64,000 bases of DNA from Hirudinaria manillensis. Its lineage: Eukaryota; Annelida; Clitellata; Hirudinida; Hirudinidae. Position numbers and translations under genes: made by a program. Of this stretch, positions 1-17,348 are shown piece by piece; position 1 is the stretch's first letter, and each line of letters starts with the position of its first letter. Below the pieces are notes generated by a model. It searched no databases. It was not told where the DNA came from and worked only from the letters and a program-made list of their open reading frames with translations. Location of the stretch: NCBI GenBank assembly GCA_034509925.1, contig CM067534.1, forward strand, positions 2,706,501 through 2,770,500, given 5' to 3'.

Positions 1-26
1 GAATCATCATATTTATGATATATATA

Positions 27-320
27 TATTATATTATATTATATTATATTATATTATATTATATTATATTATATTATATTATATTATATTATATTATATT
101 ATATTATATTATATTATATTATATTATATTATATTATATTATATTATATTATATTATATTATATTATATTATATTATATTATATTATATTATATTATATT
201 ATATTATATTATATTATATTATATTATATTATATTATATTATATTATATTATATTATATTATATTATATTATATTATATTATATTATATTATATTATATT
301 ATATTATATTATATTATATT
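27..320. repeat. ATATT pentanucleotide array
   Basis: About 58 nearly perfect tandem copies of the 5-base unit ATATT. The array is open in several frames only because the unit has no stop codon in those phases, giving a meaningless Ile-Leu-Tyr-Tyr repeat. It starts near the left edge of the window and its copy number may be affected by assembly. Confidence 0.97.
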
Positions 321-648
321 TAGATTTTATTATGCCTACAATTGAAAGTCAAATTAATTATGGATTACATTTTTTTAAAGCCTTGGTCTGCAACAATTTC
401 ATCTTAATACGATTTGCCGAGTTCAATGACGCTTGAACCAATTTTACTAAACCCAGCCAAACATCATCATTGTCATCACCATCAACAACAGCATCTTCAT
501 CATCATCATCAACAACAAGTTCGTTGCGCCTAGCCGATCGTTTGAGTGCCTCTTTTTGCTTATATCACCGACACATCACTGATACGTTAATCAAACGCAA
601 CTGTCACACACCGCTCGTCTTTCTCAAAAACAAGGCTGTGATTCCATC
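321..648. other. Upstream region of the C2-domain gene
   Basis: No gene recognised. A serine-rich open frame covers 470-826 but is made of CAT/CAA-type triplets and then overlaps the C2 coding exon in another frame, so I treat it as chance. An in-frame stop lies upstream of the ATG at 649, in keeping with 649 being a real start or with an exon boundary just upstream. Confidence 0.5.
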
Positions 649-5825
<5,177 letters not shown>

Positions 5826-6537
5826 TCGCTTCGTATGAATTGGGAAGCATTATCAAGAGACGTTTAGTGCTCTATTAGATCTTGTACTCCTTGTGGTAGT
5901 TGTGGTAGCGATCGTCGTCGTCGTATTTTCGATGTCGTTCCGCTTCAGTTTTAGAGTTTTAAATTCAACTTTTACAATCAATTTTAAATTTTTTCAAAAT
6001 TCGTGATCCAAGCAATCGCAGTTGTTAATATCGTTGGTGTTGATGGATGATGAAGATGACGATGATGATAACGATGATGGTGACGATGATGATGGTAACG
6101 CTGGTGATGATGATGGTGGTTGTGATGGTGATGGTGATTATATGCCAAAGGACTTAGTAGCTTCATAAAAGTATTGAAGTCGTTGTTGTGAATGTAGTTG
6201 CAGCCAGTATAGATGTTGTATTTAGTGTTGCTTCAAGTTTCTCACAATTTCTTCTTGGATGTCGTTGATTTTGTCGTCGCTGTTGTCGCCATTATAGCAG
6301 TAGCTTTCGATGTCGTGGTGGTAACCATTCATTTCAAGACATTTTGCCCGAAATTGGGGAATTTATAAATAATATCACTTTTAATATATTAAAATATTAT
6401 TATTATTGCAAGTAACAAATTGTAATTCAAAGCACCCCAGAAATTATTTTAATTTATTATTTTTCTACGTGTAATATTAATTGGATATTCTTTCGTTTAA
6501 TATTAACGTTGTTGTTATTGTTGCTGCTGTTGCACAG
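5826..6537. other. Gene-free stretch after the C2 gene
   Basis: Probable 3' UTR followed by AT-rich spacer. ATG/GTG triplet repeats around 6040-6135 give a spurious histidine-rich frame on the minus strand. No other feature seen. Confidence 0.5.
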
Positions 6538-6679
6538 ACAAATAGGAGAGCCTTCAGTGGACATAGTAAATCATGTCATCATGTTTGTCAAGTGGGCGGA
6601 GTTTACTCTGTCACTTGAGCGGTCTGACCCAATTCACAGCGACATGACCCACTTCGTGGAGTTAGCGTACCGGTTGTAA
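6538..6679 (+). other. Possible orphan terminal coding exon
   Basis: A CAG acceptor at 6535-6537, preceded by a T/G-rich tract, leads into a 47-codon open frame starting one base into the exon and ending with TAA at 6677-6679. The peptide is not low-complexity (it includes VKWAEFTLSLERSDPIHSD and ends FVELAYRL), and base composition is higher in GC than the flanks. It does not continue the C2 gene, which ends at 5825, unless by alternative splicing; joining it to the last C2 exon does not keep this frame. I do not recognise the family. It may be the last exon of another gene whose earlier exons I cannot see. Confidence 0.3.
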
Positions 6680-8290
6680 CTTTTAATAGACAATCTGTTA
6701 ATAGACTCACTCATGTGTAGAAAATAATTTATTCGTAATATCTATATTTCGACAATAACATACTGTGCCGCAAATTAGCATAAAATATGTACATAACAAT
6801 GAGTACGGCTGCTGTACAACGGACTTTATCAAATCGAGCCTTTTTCAATCTCATGTACTTTACGATTATATCCTTGCAATTTTTGACTATTTTCTTATTA
6901 ATATTTTCTTGCGTCTACATATAGGTTTATATATATATATATATGTATATACATACATACATGTATACACATATACATACATACTATATACCATAGTTAT
7001 CACCAAAGCCGGCCTGCATTTGCGCGGAAATAATGTTAATTGTGATAAAATGATTTCTTCCTAATTTTTTTGCCACTATTTCTCTATTTTGTCATTTTTT
7101 TGTGTGACTTTTCTCAATCCTTGATATCTCAGCGATGTAAGACCGAAGTCCTTACAAAGCGGCTGCTGGACTCGACAGGCTCACGACTTTGCTCATGAAA
7201 AGGCTCGTCAGTAACATGTAGTAGGCCTAACTTATATTCATTACTTAATCAACTGGTATTATTTTTTTTCCTCCCTACAAAATATCTCTTGTCCTTCCTG
7301 GGAGATCCTGTATTTTTATGAATAAAAGTGTTGTCTGTAAAGTCAAACTGAGTATTTGATCAATTTGAAAAATAATCCAGATAACTCCAGAAAATGAACC
7401 CAGACTGCCAATCGCACGCATGTGCATTGCCTGCCATTGCAAGATACTGGCATCTCATTAGCCCTTATGTCTTTGCATCCCTAGGTCTGCAGCACATTTG
7501 TTACACTTTAAAAGCAATATCACAAACGAATGCAAGAGCAGTATCTGAGGCAGATAAAAAATATTTTGACCAGGGAGTATAAAATAATAAAATAAACTGT
7601 TGATCAATCAACCCAAAGAGGGAGAAAAGACATAAAGGTCACAGAAGAAATGCAAAATAAACATGAATTAATAATTAAATGTGTTCCCATAGCAACCATT
7701 CTGACCCAGTAATAAACGGATTGCCGGAGAGTAAGCATAGATGGATCAATGTCGCGGTTGACCTAATATTTTATAGTCATAACGACTATAATGATAGCAA
7801 TCACCACCATATTGATCTTCGATACAGCACAAAAACAACTCAATGTCAACGATAATCTGCAATCGCTCAGCCAGATGCCATTTTTGAATGAATACTGACC
7901 GATCAAAAAAGTACACAAAAAGATTTAAACCCAAATCGCCAGCATTGATCGAAACTTGAATTAATAAAAAACGCGCACACACACAAGAGAACACAATCGA
8001 ACAACAGAGGCTGAACCACCAGGAAAGTAAATTGACCAATCAGAATAGGATCAAGTCTCAGGCACGTGGGTAAAATTACAATGGCTTCATGTTTTCAATT
8101 TTTAAGAAAAACTACGACTGGTCATAAAATCATCCAGATGCATTCAAAGACTGCACTTTTAATGAAATACTCATAATTAGGATAATTGTAATTAATGATT
8201 AACGTATTATAAACCTCCCCGACCACCCGGTCAGGCAAGGAGCAGAACCAGACATTAAATAAATGCAGCATCCGAGGTTACGAAACGGTT
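6680..8290. other. Spacer between convergent genes
   Basis: AT-rich DNA containing a TA/TACA-type microsatellite at about 6926-6990. Open frames here (for example 6765-7064 and 7394-7582) lack family similarity or splice context. Probably holds the 3' UTRs of the convergent C2-domain and UBF-like genes. Confidence 0.5.
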
Positions 8291-11200
8291 TCAAGAATCT
8301 GACTGCGAGCCCTCGTCATCTTCCTCCTCCTCTGCCTCATCTTCTTCCTCCTCCTCTTCCTCCTGCTCTTCCTTGACTTCGACCTTGGTGACCGGCTTCA
8401 GTCTGGCCTCCATCTCCTGTTTTTGCTTCTTGCGTTGTTTTTTAAGTTGTACTTCTTCGTCATCTTCCAGTTCGGGATGCTTCTCTCGGAAGGCTTTCAG
8501 GTCCCTGGTATACTGCTCATTCGTCTGTCGAGTAGCCATCAATTCGTTTTATTATTAATATTAATTTTAATATTATTATTGTTATTATTAAGTTACATTT
8601 TGAACAAATCGCATTAAATTGCTGCAACTCGACTTATTGCTCGGACGTACTATTTTAATTAAACTTTAAAATGCAAAAGAAGTCTTGGAGGGTCATTACA
8701 GAAACTGATCTTATATATCGATTTATCGACAACATCCCACATTCAGCAACAACATCAGCAACAGTAACAGCAACAAACCTCTTTGGCTTCCCTGATGTAT
8801 TCCGCCTTCTTTGCTTCGTCGAGCTCCTTCCACGCCTTTGCAATTTGATTCGTCCTGTCAGTGAATGGAACGTCGGCAAACTTGTCGTGGTTGTCCTTTG
8901 TGAAAAGCATGTAGCCACTCCTGGGAAAGGGTAGTGAGATATATGTGGTAATTAAATATCATTTTTATCATTCATTATATTATATTATATTACATTTTTC
9001 ATTTATATATTTTATCACCAATAATGATAACAATTGCCATTATGATGTAATATACTTAAAAACATACAATGTTACAATTTGTATTATTACTGTGGTTATT
9101 AATATTATCATTAATGTTGTTGTTGTCATTGCTTTGCACATTAAACATTGTCTGGTGTTCATACTACCCAAGGCCACCTTAAAGCCACAAGCCCTGAATC
9201 ACCTTCCGTTGTTGTTGCTGTCGCGAGTCAAACCGAGGAGTTTCGGAAACCCGAGGCTCAGAATCAATTTGACTCGCTGTGTTCATGATACTTATACGTA
9301 TTACATATTGGTGTATATAATTAATATAACATATCATATAATATTTAATTATATTAAAATGATCATAATAAGTAATATATTAATACCAACATAATTATTA
9401 TAATTATATTAGTGTGACTCACGCTGGTGGCTTGAGAGGTTTTCCGTCAAACTCATCCTTGATCCTCTGCTCCGACTTGGTGAGGAAGGGCTTGATTGGG
9501 GCTTTGTAGTCTGGGTAAGACTCACAGTAGGTCTTCAGTTGTTCCTGTTTTATATTTTAAAGCTTTTGTTTATTTTCTTACCATTAATTACTTAATCAAA
9601 CAATAAATCATCAATTGCATCATAAATCACTAATTATCAATTTATCAATTGTAATGCAAATCTTCCGGGCGGTTCATGACAAGATTCATGATAAAAGTGG
9701 GTAATTATTAATGCCGTAAATGAAGTTCATGTTGGTAATTGAATGTTTCTGGACGGTTGTTTGAAAGTATTTAGAAAATTATTTACAATTAATTAATAAC
9801 ATATTACTACTGCTGCTGCTGTTTTTCTTTTGTTATTACTATTTTGTTGTTAAGGCACCAATCGTCTGTGCATTCTCACCTTGTATGATTTCCTGAGTTC
9901 AAGAGCCTTGTTTATGTATTTGACCTTCTCAAGTTTAGGAAGTCCCTGCCACATTTTCTTGTACTTAATGTAAATGTCATTCTTTGATTTCTGTAAACAT
10001 CAAGTTCATAATTATTTATTTATTTCACGTTATTATAAATTTGTTAATTATAAAAACCACGATCAGCACATCAGGTCCGGCACATAGAATTTGATCCTTG
10101 ATTAATATTAGTATCTGATTTAATTCCAATTTACTTTGCCTAATGGTGTATTTATGTGGTACAACACAATACTTTTTTGTTTAGATAATAATTATGATAA
10201 AATCAACAACAGTGATAATCACATTGCTATGCAATAATTTTGAGTACATCATTATTACTACTATATAAAAATCATCACTATCATTACTATTATTATTATG
10301 TTATTATTACTGTTGTTGCTTAAAAACATTGTTACAACTGTATTATTACTGTCATTATTATTATAATCATTAATGTTGCTGTTATTACTTTGCACACTAA
10401 ACATTGTCTGGTGTTCATACTACCCATGGCCACCTTAAAGCCACAAGCCCCGAATCACCTTCCGTTGTTGTTGCTGTCGCGAGTCAAACCGAGGAGTTTC
10501 GGAAACCCGAGGCTCAGAATCAATTTGACTCGCTATGTTCATGATACTTATGCCTATTACATATTGGTGTATATCATTAATACACATATCATATAATGCT
10601 ATGTTATACTGTTGTGCATTATATATTGTTGTCATATCACAAGTCATAATCACACATAAATAACAACAATAATAATTAATAATAATGGTAACATAACTCA
10701 ATCACAAGTCATAATCAATACTGACCCCAGAATCCTTTTCCCCTTTGTAATGGCCTTCAATGTAAACTCTCATTGGTACCATTGGTGGCTTAGGAGGCTT
10801 GGCAAACTTCCTTAGATTTAAAATCAATTGCTTATTAAATGAAAGTCAATTACTTGATTAATTGATTTATTAAATTAAATGTCTTTAATTGGCATCAATT
10901 CAGATCAATTATCATATGACGCTGTGGATTCATATGGATAGTGTATCACAATATATCATCCAACAAAATATGATGAGGGCCACGAGTATAACAATGTTTA
11001 AATAAGTATTTAAGTATTTTAAACTAAAAGTTTTTTAATATAATTAAATGTTTGTTTTTTATTTCCTATCACGTACTTGGCTCTCGTCACTTCGGCCTTG
11101 TAGGTTTTCATCTCCTCGTTGTACTTGTCAATGTATTTTTGCTGTGGGTGGTTTTATTATATATCAAAATAACTTTATCATGCATGCATGAAATTAACTT

Positions 11201-14200
11201 TACTATGTATAAGGACATAGCATTCTATGGGAAAAAGTGCTTCCTACCCTCTTCAGTTCTGACAGTTTGTTGAATTTCTTGTTGAGCCTTGCAGCAATTT
11301 CTGGTAACTTCATCTCAGGATGTCTTTTGATGTATTTTGCCCTTTGTGCAATGTAGTATAACATCTGGGGTAGCAGCGGCTTCTTTATCTTGCCCTGGAG
11401 ATATGTTAAAGATGTATTTTCTAAAATTCGACATCACAACTAGTTTGTACAAGGCGATCCTTATGATGCCACAGATTGCTTTCTTAATGACTTAATAATG
11501 TAAGTTTAAAACCAGTAGAGATATGAGCTCTCCACACCCACCGAATCCTCTTCAAGCCACTTCCTGGCATCTGACAAAACCTCCGTCATGGTCTTGTACT
11601 TTCGCAGCTGTAAAAGATTTTTTTTATTTAAGTTTGATGCTTCGATTTTCACAAAGAGTATGTCAACCAGACTTTTAACTCCTGATTTAGTAAAAACCAC
11701 ATCGTACAGCTTTGTCTTAGAGATATGTCGAACCAATCGTAGAAATACTTTTATATGAAACTAGCTAACCATTATGAATCTACTATTTCTATACTATTAT
11801 AAATATTAGTACAACCACTAGGCTCTTCGCCTAACGCTAACCGACAAGTTAACGAACAAACCAACAGCCAGCCTACCTTCCTGAGTATGCAGTGGTACTC
11901 GGCCATGCACTCGACCGAGTTGCGACCAGACAGTTCGACCTTTGACCAATCGATCTTCTTGAGAGTTCGAGAGTAATCCACGTGGTCATCGTCGGGAAGC
12001 TGGGACTGAACTTGCTGGAAGAGCTGCAGGTGCTCCTCCTTCTTCCACTCTTCATTTGGAAAAGAAGCAGTCGACATTGAAGTCAACGATAAGGAAATTT
12101 CGCTGTCGGCTAATGGGTGCGATATGTCTTGTTAGCTGGTGCATGTTTTAAACTAAAGAGCAAGCGGTCCACTTTGCATTCACTGCGTGCCATCTTAACT
12201 TGTAGGCAAAACGCTGCTGCACGTCGGCATGAAAGCAATTTTGTAGAGAGAATAAAATCAGCAAAACGACGAACTACATCCCTTGATTCAAAAATCCTAG
12301 GAAAAGACAAGTTTGCAATAGCTCAACTGACCGTCTGGAAAGTCTCCAAAAACAGAAAGTTCAGCTTGCGTGAGATTACAGCTCGTGATACTCTCGTCTA
12401 AGGCCGTGTCGTCTGCAAATTTGACGGCAATGCTTTCTTTAAAATATGACTGAACTAACTTAGATTACATTTTAGTCATAGTTTGTGTTGGTAATAAAGT
12501 GATTCAAGATTATGAGTACAATTTAAAATACCATTCTACTAAAATAAATTCAAAATCAATCGGCAAATATAGTCGACACCTATATGAGGTAATTCCTAAT
12601 TAATATTAATATACAAGGTAACTCCTAATTAATATTAATGTACGAGGGAATTCTTAATATTAATATACAAGATAATTCTTATTAATATTAACATTAATAC
12701 CCAGTCCCATGGCATAAAAGGTTTAAGAAACTCCGATCCTTACGCTCACTATCGTCACAGGACTCACTGTGTTTGCCATTGTCCTTATTGTCGTTGTTGT
12801 TGATGGTAGTTGTCATTGTTGTTGTTTTCGTTGTGCTTTTGACCACTTTTTCCTCCTTGACTTTCTTGGGAGACTTTGATTTCAGGTTGTCATTTTCGTC
12901 TTTCTTCTGTTTTGTGATGGTTTTGGCGACAGGTTCTGCTGGAAGGAATGGATGATCATTGAATGCAAACTTATTTTTTTTAGTATACTGTCTCTAGTTT
13001 TTATTCAGACAAAATAATTGTGCCAGAATTAACTATGCATTAAAGCAAAATTTATCATTTATCATTTATTACAACAGCAGCAACTCACCTTCAACCTTTT
13101 CAACTTCTTCCTTGGTCTTCTTCTTTTTCTTCTTTGCAGGATCAACTTGGGCTTCTAGAAAGTTTTGATTAACAAACAATTTATTAGTTAATTAAGACTA
13201 ATTAATCGATTAACCTTCCAATCACAATCTAATTACTAATGGATGAATACTAATTACTAGCAAGTAACTGATGAATTTAACTGCCAGTTTTTGGTCTGCA
13301 AGCCAAGCAATTAATATTTCAATAATGTAGCAGTGGCAACAAGCTGTTATGTGTCGTATTTGATACCTCTCCTGCACTGCCAGGGAGGGAATATCCCCAA
13401 ATGGGATCAATTAAGATATAATAATCTTCACATCTTATTGGAATTTATATATTTCCTAGAACACTCTAAAGATTGGTCATTTGCATTGGTATTTTACAAA
13501 CTTTCAGGAGATGTATCTTGTCTTTCTTTTCGGGCTTTGTGCTTTTTGGCTGGCGGGGTTTCCTCTAGAACAGCAGATGTAAAAGGAAAATTATGATTCT
13601 ACAATTTTACTAGTTGCAAACCACAATTTGATATTTGCAATGCATTTTTCAGCACCAACTTAATGGTTGATTTTTATTTTCAATGTTACCAACAATCATT
13701 TGTTTGAAAAATAAAATTGTGTTTAAGTCAATTAAAAAAACTATGAATGCAAGTAAAATGTTTTAAAGTAATTATTTCTTACCAATAACAAGTGAAGTGT
13801 CAGGGCTACTTAGCTCCTCATCTTCTGCTTTACGTTTTTTTCCTTTTTGACAGAAAATACTATTAAACTTCTAGTTTCAATGAGCTAATATAATTCATGC
13901 CTATTGGGCTTTAAAAAGTAGCTATTATTTTCATTTCAGTGTCATAAGCCTGTGCCCTTACAACATAAAAAAATAACGCAAATTTACGAAAATATTATCG
14001 AACAATAAATAAGCTTAAAACACCGAAAGCATCACGAAAAACAGTTTTTAAAATCTCTGCAAAAACTCCTTCCCGATCCTATACGAATGTATCTATTTTA
14101 AACCGAGGGCAGAAGGATATTTCAAACAAATCCATCGAATATTCGCAATTAAAAATGAAAATCAAAACAATTTATAAAATCGATTCCTATCGTGCTACCT

Positions 14201-14220
14201 TGATTCGTATTCTTCGTCAT
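8291..14220 (-). CDS. UBTF: UBF-like HMG-box nucleolar transcription factor
   Basis: Fourteen minus-strand exons: 14199-14220, 13783-13842, 13502-13564, 13089-13154, 12744-12938, 11877-12109, 11542-11607, 11248-11394, 11077-11141, 10726-10810, 9880-9990, 9423-9544, 8779-8920, 8291-8524. Phases close and give 536 residues. UBF binds the ribosomal DNA promoter and enhancer and supports RNA polymerase I. Residues 1-140 are a lysine-rich leader with several KKKRK-like nuclear signals. Residues 140-235 match the UBF N-terminal region (IDWSKVEL, then RKYKTMTEVLSDAR). Three HMG boxes follow at about 240-310, 312-385 and 403-475; LTKSEQRIKDEFDGKP then KPPASGYMLF is the UBF box-3 signature. The protein ends in a Glu/Asp tail and SQSDS. 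Vertebrate UBF is about 764 residues with six boxes, so boxes 4-6 are absent. The join between exons 5 and 6 and the acceptor of the last exon are the least certain boundaries. Confidence 0.88.
9055..9345. repeat. Intronic repeat, copy 1 (hairpin-bearing)
   Basis: About 290 bases in the UBF-like intron 8921-9422, matching 10318-10600 at high identity, highest across 9140-9330. It carries a perfect 10-base inverted repeat, GCGAGTCAAA at 9223-9232 and TTTGACTCGC at 9268-9277, with an inner GTTTCGGAAAC palindrome. The GC-rich core differs from the AT-rich surroundings, which suggests a dispersed element rather than intron drift. Confidence 0.85.
10318..10600. repeat. Intronic repeat, copy 2 (hairpin-bearing)
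   Basis: Second copy of the 9055-9345 element, in the UBF-like intron 9991-10725 and in the same orientation. The inverted repeat is fully kept (10479-10488 and 10524-10533). The element has no long reading frame with a recognisable product. Confidence 0.85.
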
Positions 14221-17200
14221 CGTCGCTTGCAAAACGATACGCAATTCAGCGAGGAACCTGTATCCGATAAACGCTCAGATCGGCCCGTATTTCCCTTGCC
14301 CGAAAACTTTAGATAGCACGTTCGCGCCCCGTCAATTTTAACTTTTAACTTTATAATTTTATTTCCCAACTCCTGAGATGTTAATAACCTGTTTGACTAA
14401 AGAAAATTTTAAAATTTGTTTATAAATTTCTATATATGCTTTAAAGTGGTGAATTGTGATGGCAAGAATTGCTGGTTTGTTGATGTTATAATGAGTAAGA
14501 TTGATCAATTACAATCAAATCAAATTATCAAAAATTATTAGAGTATACATTGCTTTTTGGGTATAAACTCAAACCTCGTTAAAAACAACTTATATGAGCT
14601 AAATAATCTTGTTATGCAATTCAAAATGTTATTATATTAATAGAAATGTTAGTTTTTCTACAGAAATTTGTATAATAGGGCAACAATAGCAAATAAAGTT
14701 GCACAAAAATTGCACTACAAAGTAATGGAAAGCTATGGGCAGGATCTATTTATTTTTTTAAATGTTATTCTGCCCACAAAGCACGTGCAACTATGAGATC
14801 GCTCAAAGGACTCGATTTTGAGAGAGAAATGCGAGAGTTCTAGCCGGTTAGATTCACTCGGATGTGCCTGCATCTCAGAGCTCAACGCTTTCATTCGCAA
14901 TTGAGCCTCGCTCATCGGCAGTCCGCGGTTCGCGATTTGTCTGAACTACGAATCAACTACCGCATCGAACAAATCTTTAAAAAAAATTATTTCATGAAAC
15001 ATTCGACCAAAGTAAACCAATAAACTGAAACACTTCGAAACAAATCTTGTCAATTTAATTTCCAGTTTTAATGACCATTATCATAACTATTGCTTATTAG
15101 ATTTCGGACTTTTAACTTTTGATTTCAAAGCATCTTGGGATGATTTCTGTCCACTTGCTCAAGCTTCCCAAAACCTGGCGTAGAGGTTCAGGTAATGGAC
15201 CCTCTGGACTTCTTTGCGAGCAATAGACCTGCTTTCTCTACGACTCAGTCTTCATGTTAGGTGTAGCTATGCCGATGACCGGTAATTTACGAAAGTGATT
15301 TACAAAGTCCAACTTTGAGCCTCTGTAGAGATGCGCAGCTATCCCATTAGGCACAGTACATCGACTTGATGCAGATCAGCCTATTGAACCCCAAGCTGGG
15401 CGCAAAAGCCTGCGTGATCGACTCAGCCAGATCTTGGTGCAAAACACACTTCTGAAGCAGAAAGTAATTAGCCGATTGCTACCCGCAGAGCTAGCTTCTC
15501 AGACCACTGACTGCACTCGATTGATGTGGACGGACTTGTTCGGCCTTTTGATCTAAAGAAGTTGGGCCCTGGTATTGAAGGTTCTCGAAGAAATCCCTAG
15601 GGTTAGAGACCTTTTATGATCGCAGTTTGCGAAGGGAAATCAAGTGCTCTAAAACTAAGCAAGGCCGGATTCGTATTTCCTTGTAGTTGCCAACGTGACT
15701 TATCCGATTTACGGTTTAATATCTCCAATCATGCATGGAAATTAGCGACATTTCAGAATGTCACTTTAAAAGATAACTTGCATCAATTTAGGACTAAATA
15801 AATAATTATTTATTAGGTAAAAAAACTCACTAATAAAATACTACATTGAGTTTATGATTAACTCAAATTATGTTTAGAGAAATCAGGCAATATTTAATTA
15901 TTTAACGATGCACCAAAGAATGAGCATCGCATTTTTTAAAGATATTTAAAGATAATTCGCCCAAAAATGCTATCGTGGCAAATTATTGAATCAATGAACG
16001 AAAAGCAGATTGCTTAAAAAGAAAGAAACTATTAACTGAAACCATTAACCACATCTAGGTCTACCAGATTTTTGAAGGCCATTAGATTGGCAGTTGCGAT
16101 CTTATAATTAAGTCGCAGTTACAGAGTTAAGATGATGATGGTGGTGGTAATGATCTTACCATATGAGAGCTTTTTTTTTTTGCAATTGTTTTATTATTTG
16201 CCAAATTACAATTTATTTGTTTTTATAATTTATTGGATTTCAGATTCCTATTACAAATATAAATAATCCGCTTTCAATTCTTCAATGTGTGTTGTGGTTT
16301 AACCCTAATTCGTTGTAAACATCAGCTGAAATAAACTATGTTTAACAAGGTGACGATGATAATGGCAATTCTAAGGTTTTTATTAATTTAATTTAATGCC
16401 CTTCATTTGAACTTAAATTAAAGAAAAAAACTTGTCTTCTAAACATTTTTCGACACCCATGCTTTGACATTCACGATCACTCCGACTCTAGAAAATGTTT
16501 TGAAACAATTTCGATGCAGAGTTACGTGGCCTGGAGAATTAGGATGACATTTTCTTCACGACAACAAATGCTTTGCGCTCTGCGGAAGTATCCAGCGAAT
16601 CTCCACGTCTTGCTAAATGAATCGGCATCCGGTCGTACTTAAATATGGTAGTTGCAAACTAAAACGAATCACTTGAAAGATCCAGAGGACCGTCCATAAA
16701 AACTCCTTACACCTAAGGTGAAGGGGTAATTATAAGGATAAAGGGTTTAAAGAAAGAAGGTGTGGATAATGAGGGGTTAATAATAGCAGCGATTGGTTTT
16801 AATTTTTGTGGTGAGGAAAAGATATATTTCGGCTAAATTAAGTAGAATGCTGAAACGGAGTGAACATTTAAAGGAAATTTTAGTTCTGGTCAGATGCCGA
16901 GCGTAGGATGGCAGAATGAAGCATCTGCTTTCTAGTGCACAATTTGAACGAAAACTTGAACTAACTGGGACTAAAAACAAATAGAGAATCAGTAGATAAA
17001 TCTATAAACACGAATCACCAGCTCTTAAGTCCATGGACTGATTCAGATCTAGGTCAAGCAGTATTTTTTATTCAAAAATCAAAAGAGAATCCCGATATAT
17101 ACGTACACTAAAAATTATATCATATTACACAGGCACCAAATCAATCCCACTGATATTTGTAAAAATGTTTTAATATTTTAAAAATATTTATTAACAAATT

Positions 17201-17348
17201 AATAAAACAGAGTATAATGATACGACGTCAATTCTTTATTTATAAAACTTTATAGTTTCAGTTGTTTTTGTTCGTTGCTTGCTTTCTTTGAGCTTGGGTT
17301 TGACTTCGGCCATTGTTAGAGACCGAGTCGTATCTATTCGTTATCAAA
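14221..17348. other. Divergent-gene spacer with a GC-shifted block
   Basis: Lies between the starts of the UBF-like (-) and DBHS (+) genes and should hold both promoters, probably near 14221-14340 and 17230-17348. Most is AT-rich without features. The block at about 15120-15640 has clearly higher GC than its surroundings and no intact frame. I see no gene or RNA gene. Confidence 0.5.

Noticed and set aside
15..323. Open frame of 102 codons with Ile-Leu-Tyr-Tyr repeats
   Set aside because: It is the ATATT microsatellite read in a frame without stops.
5984..6166. Histidine-rich minus-strand frame
   Set aside because: ATG/GTG triplet repeat without any gene context.
8945..9394. 150-codon plus-strand frame
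   Set aside because: It lies in an intron of the UBF-like gene and covers the repeat element; the parallel frame at 10390-10596 exists only because the element is repeated.
11873..12401. Several frames on both strands around the UBF exon
   Set aside because: They are shadows of the exon 11877-12109 or of its upstream intron and show no family similarity.
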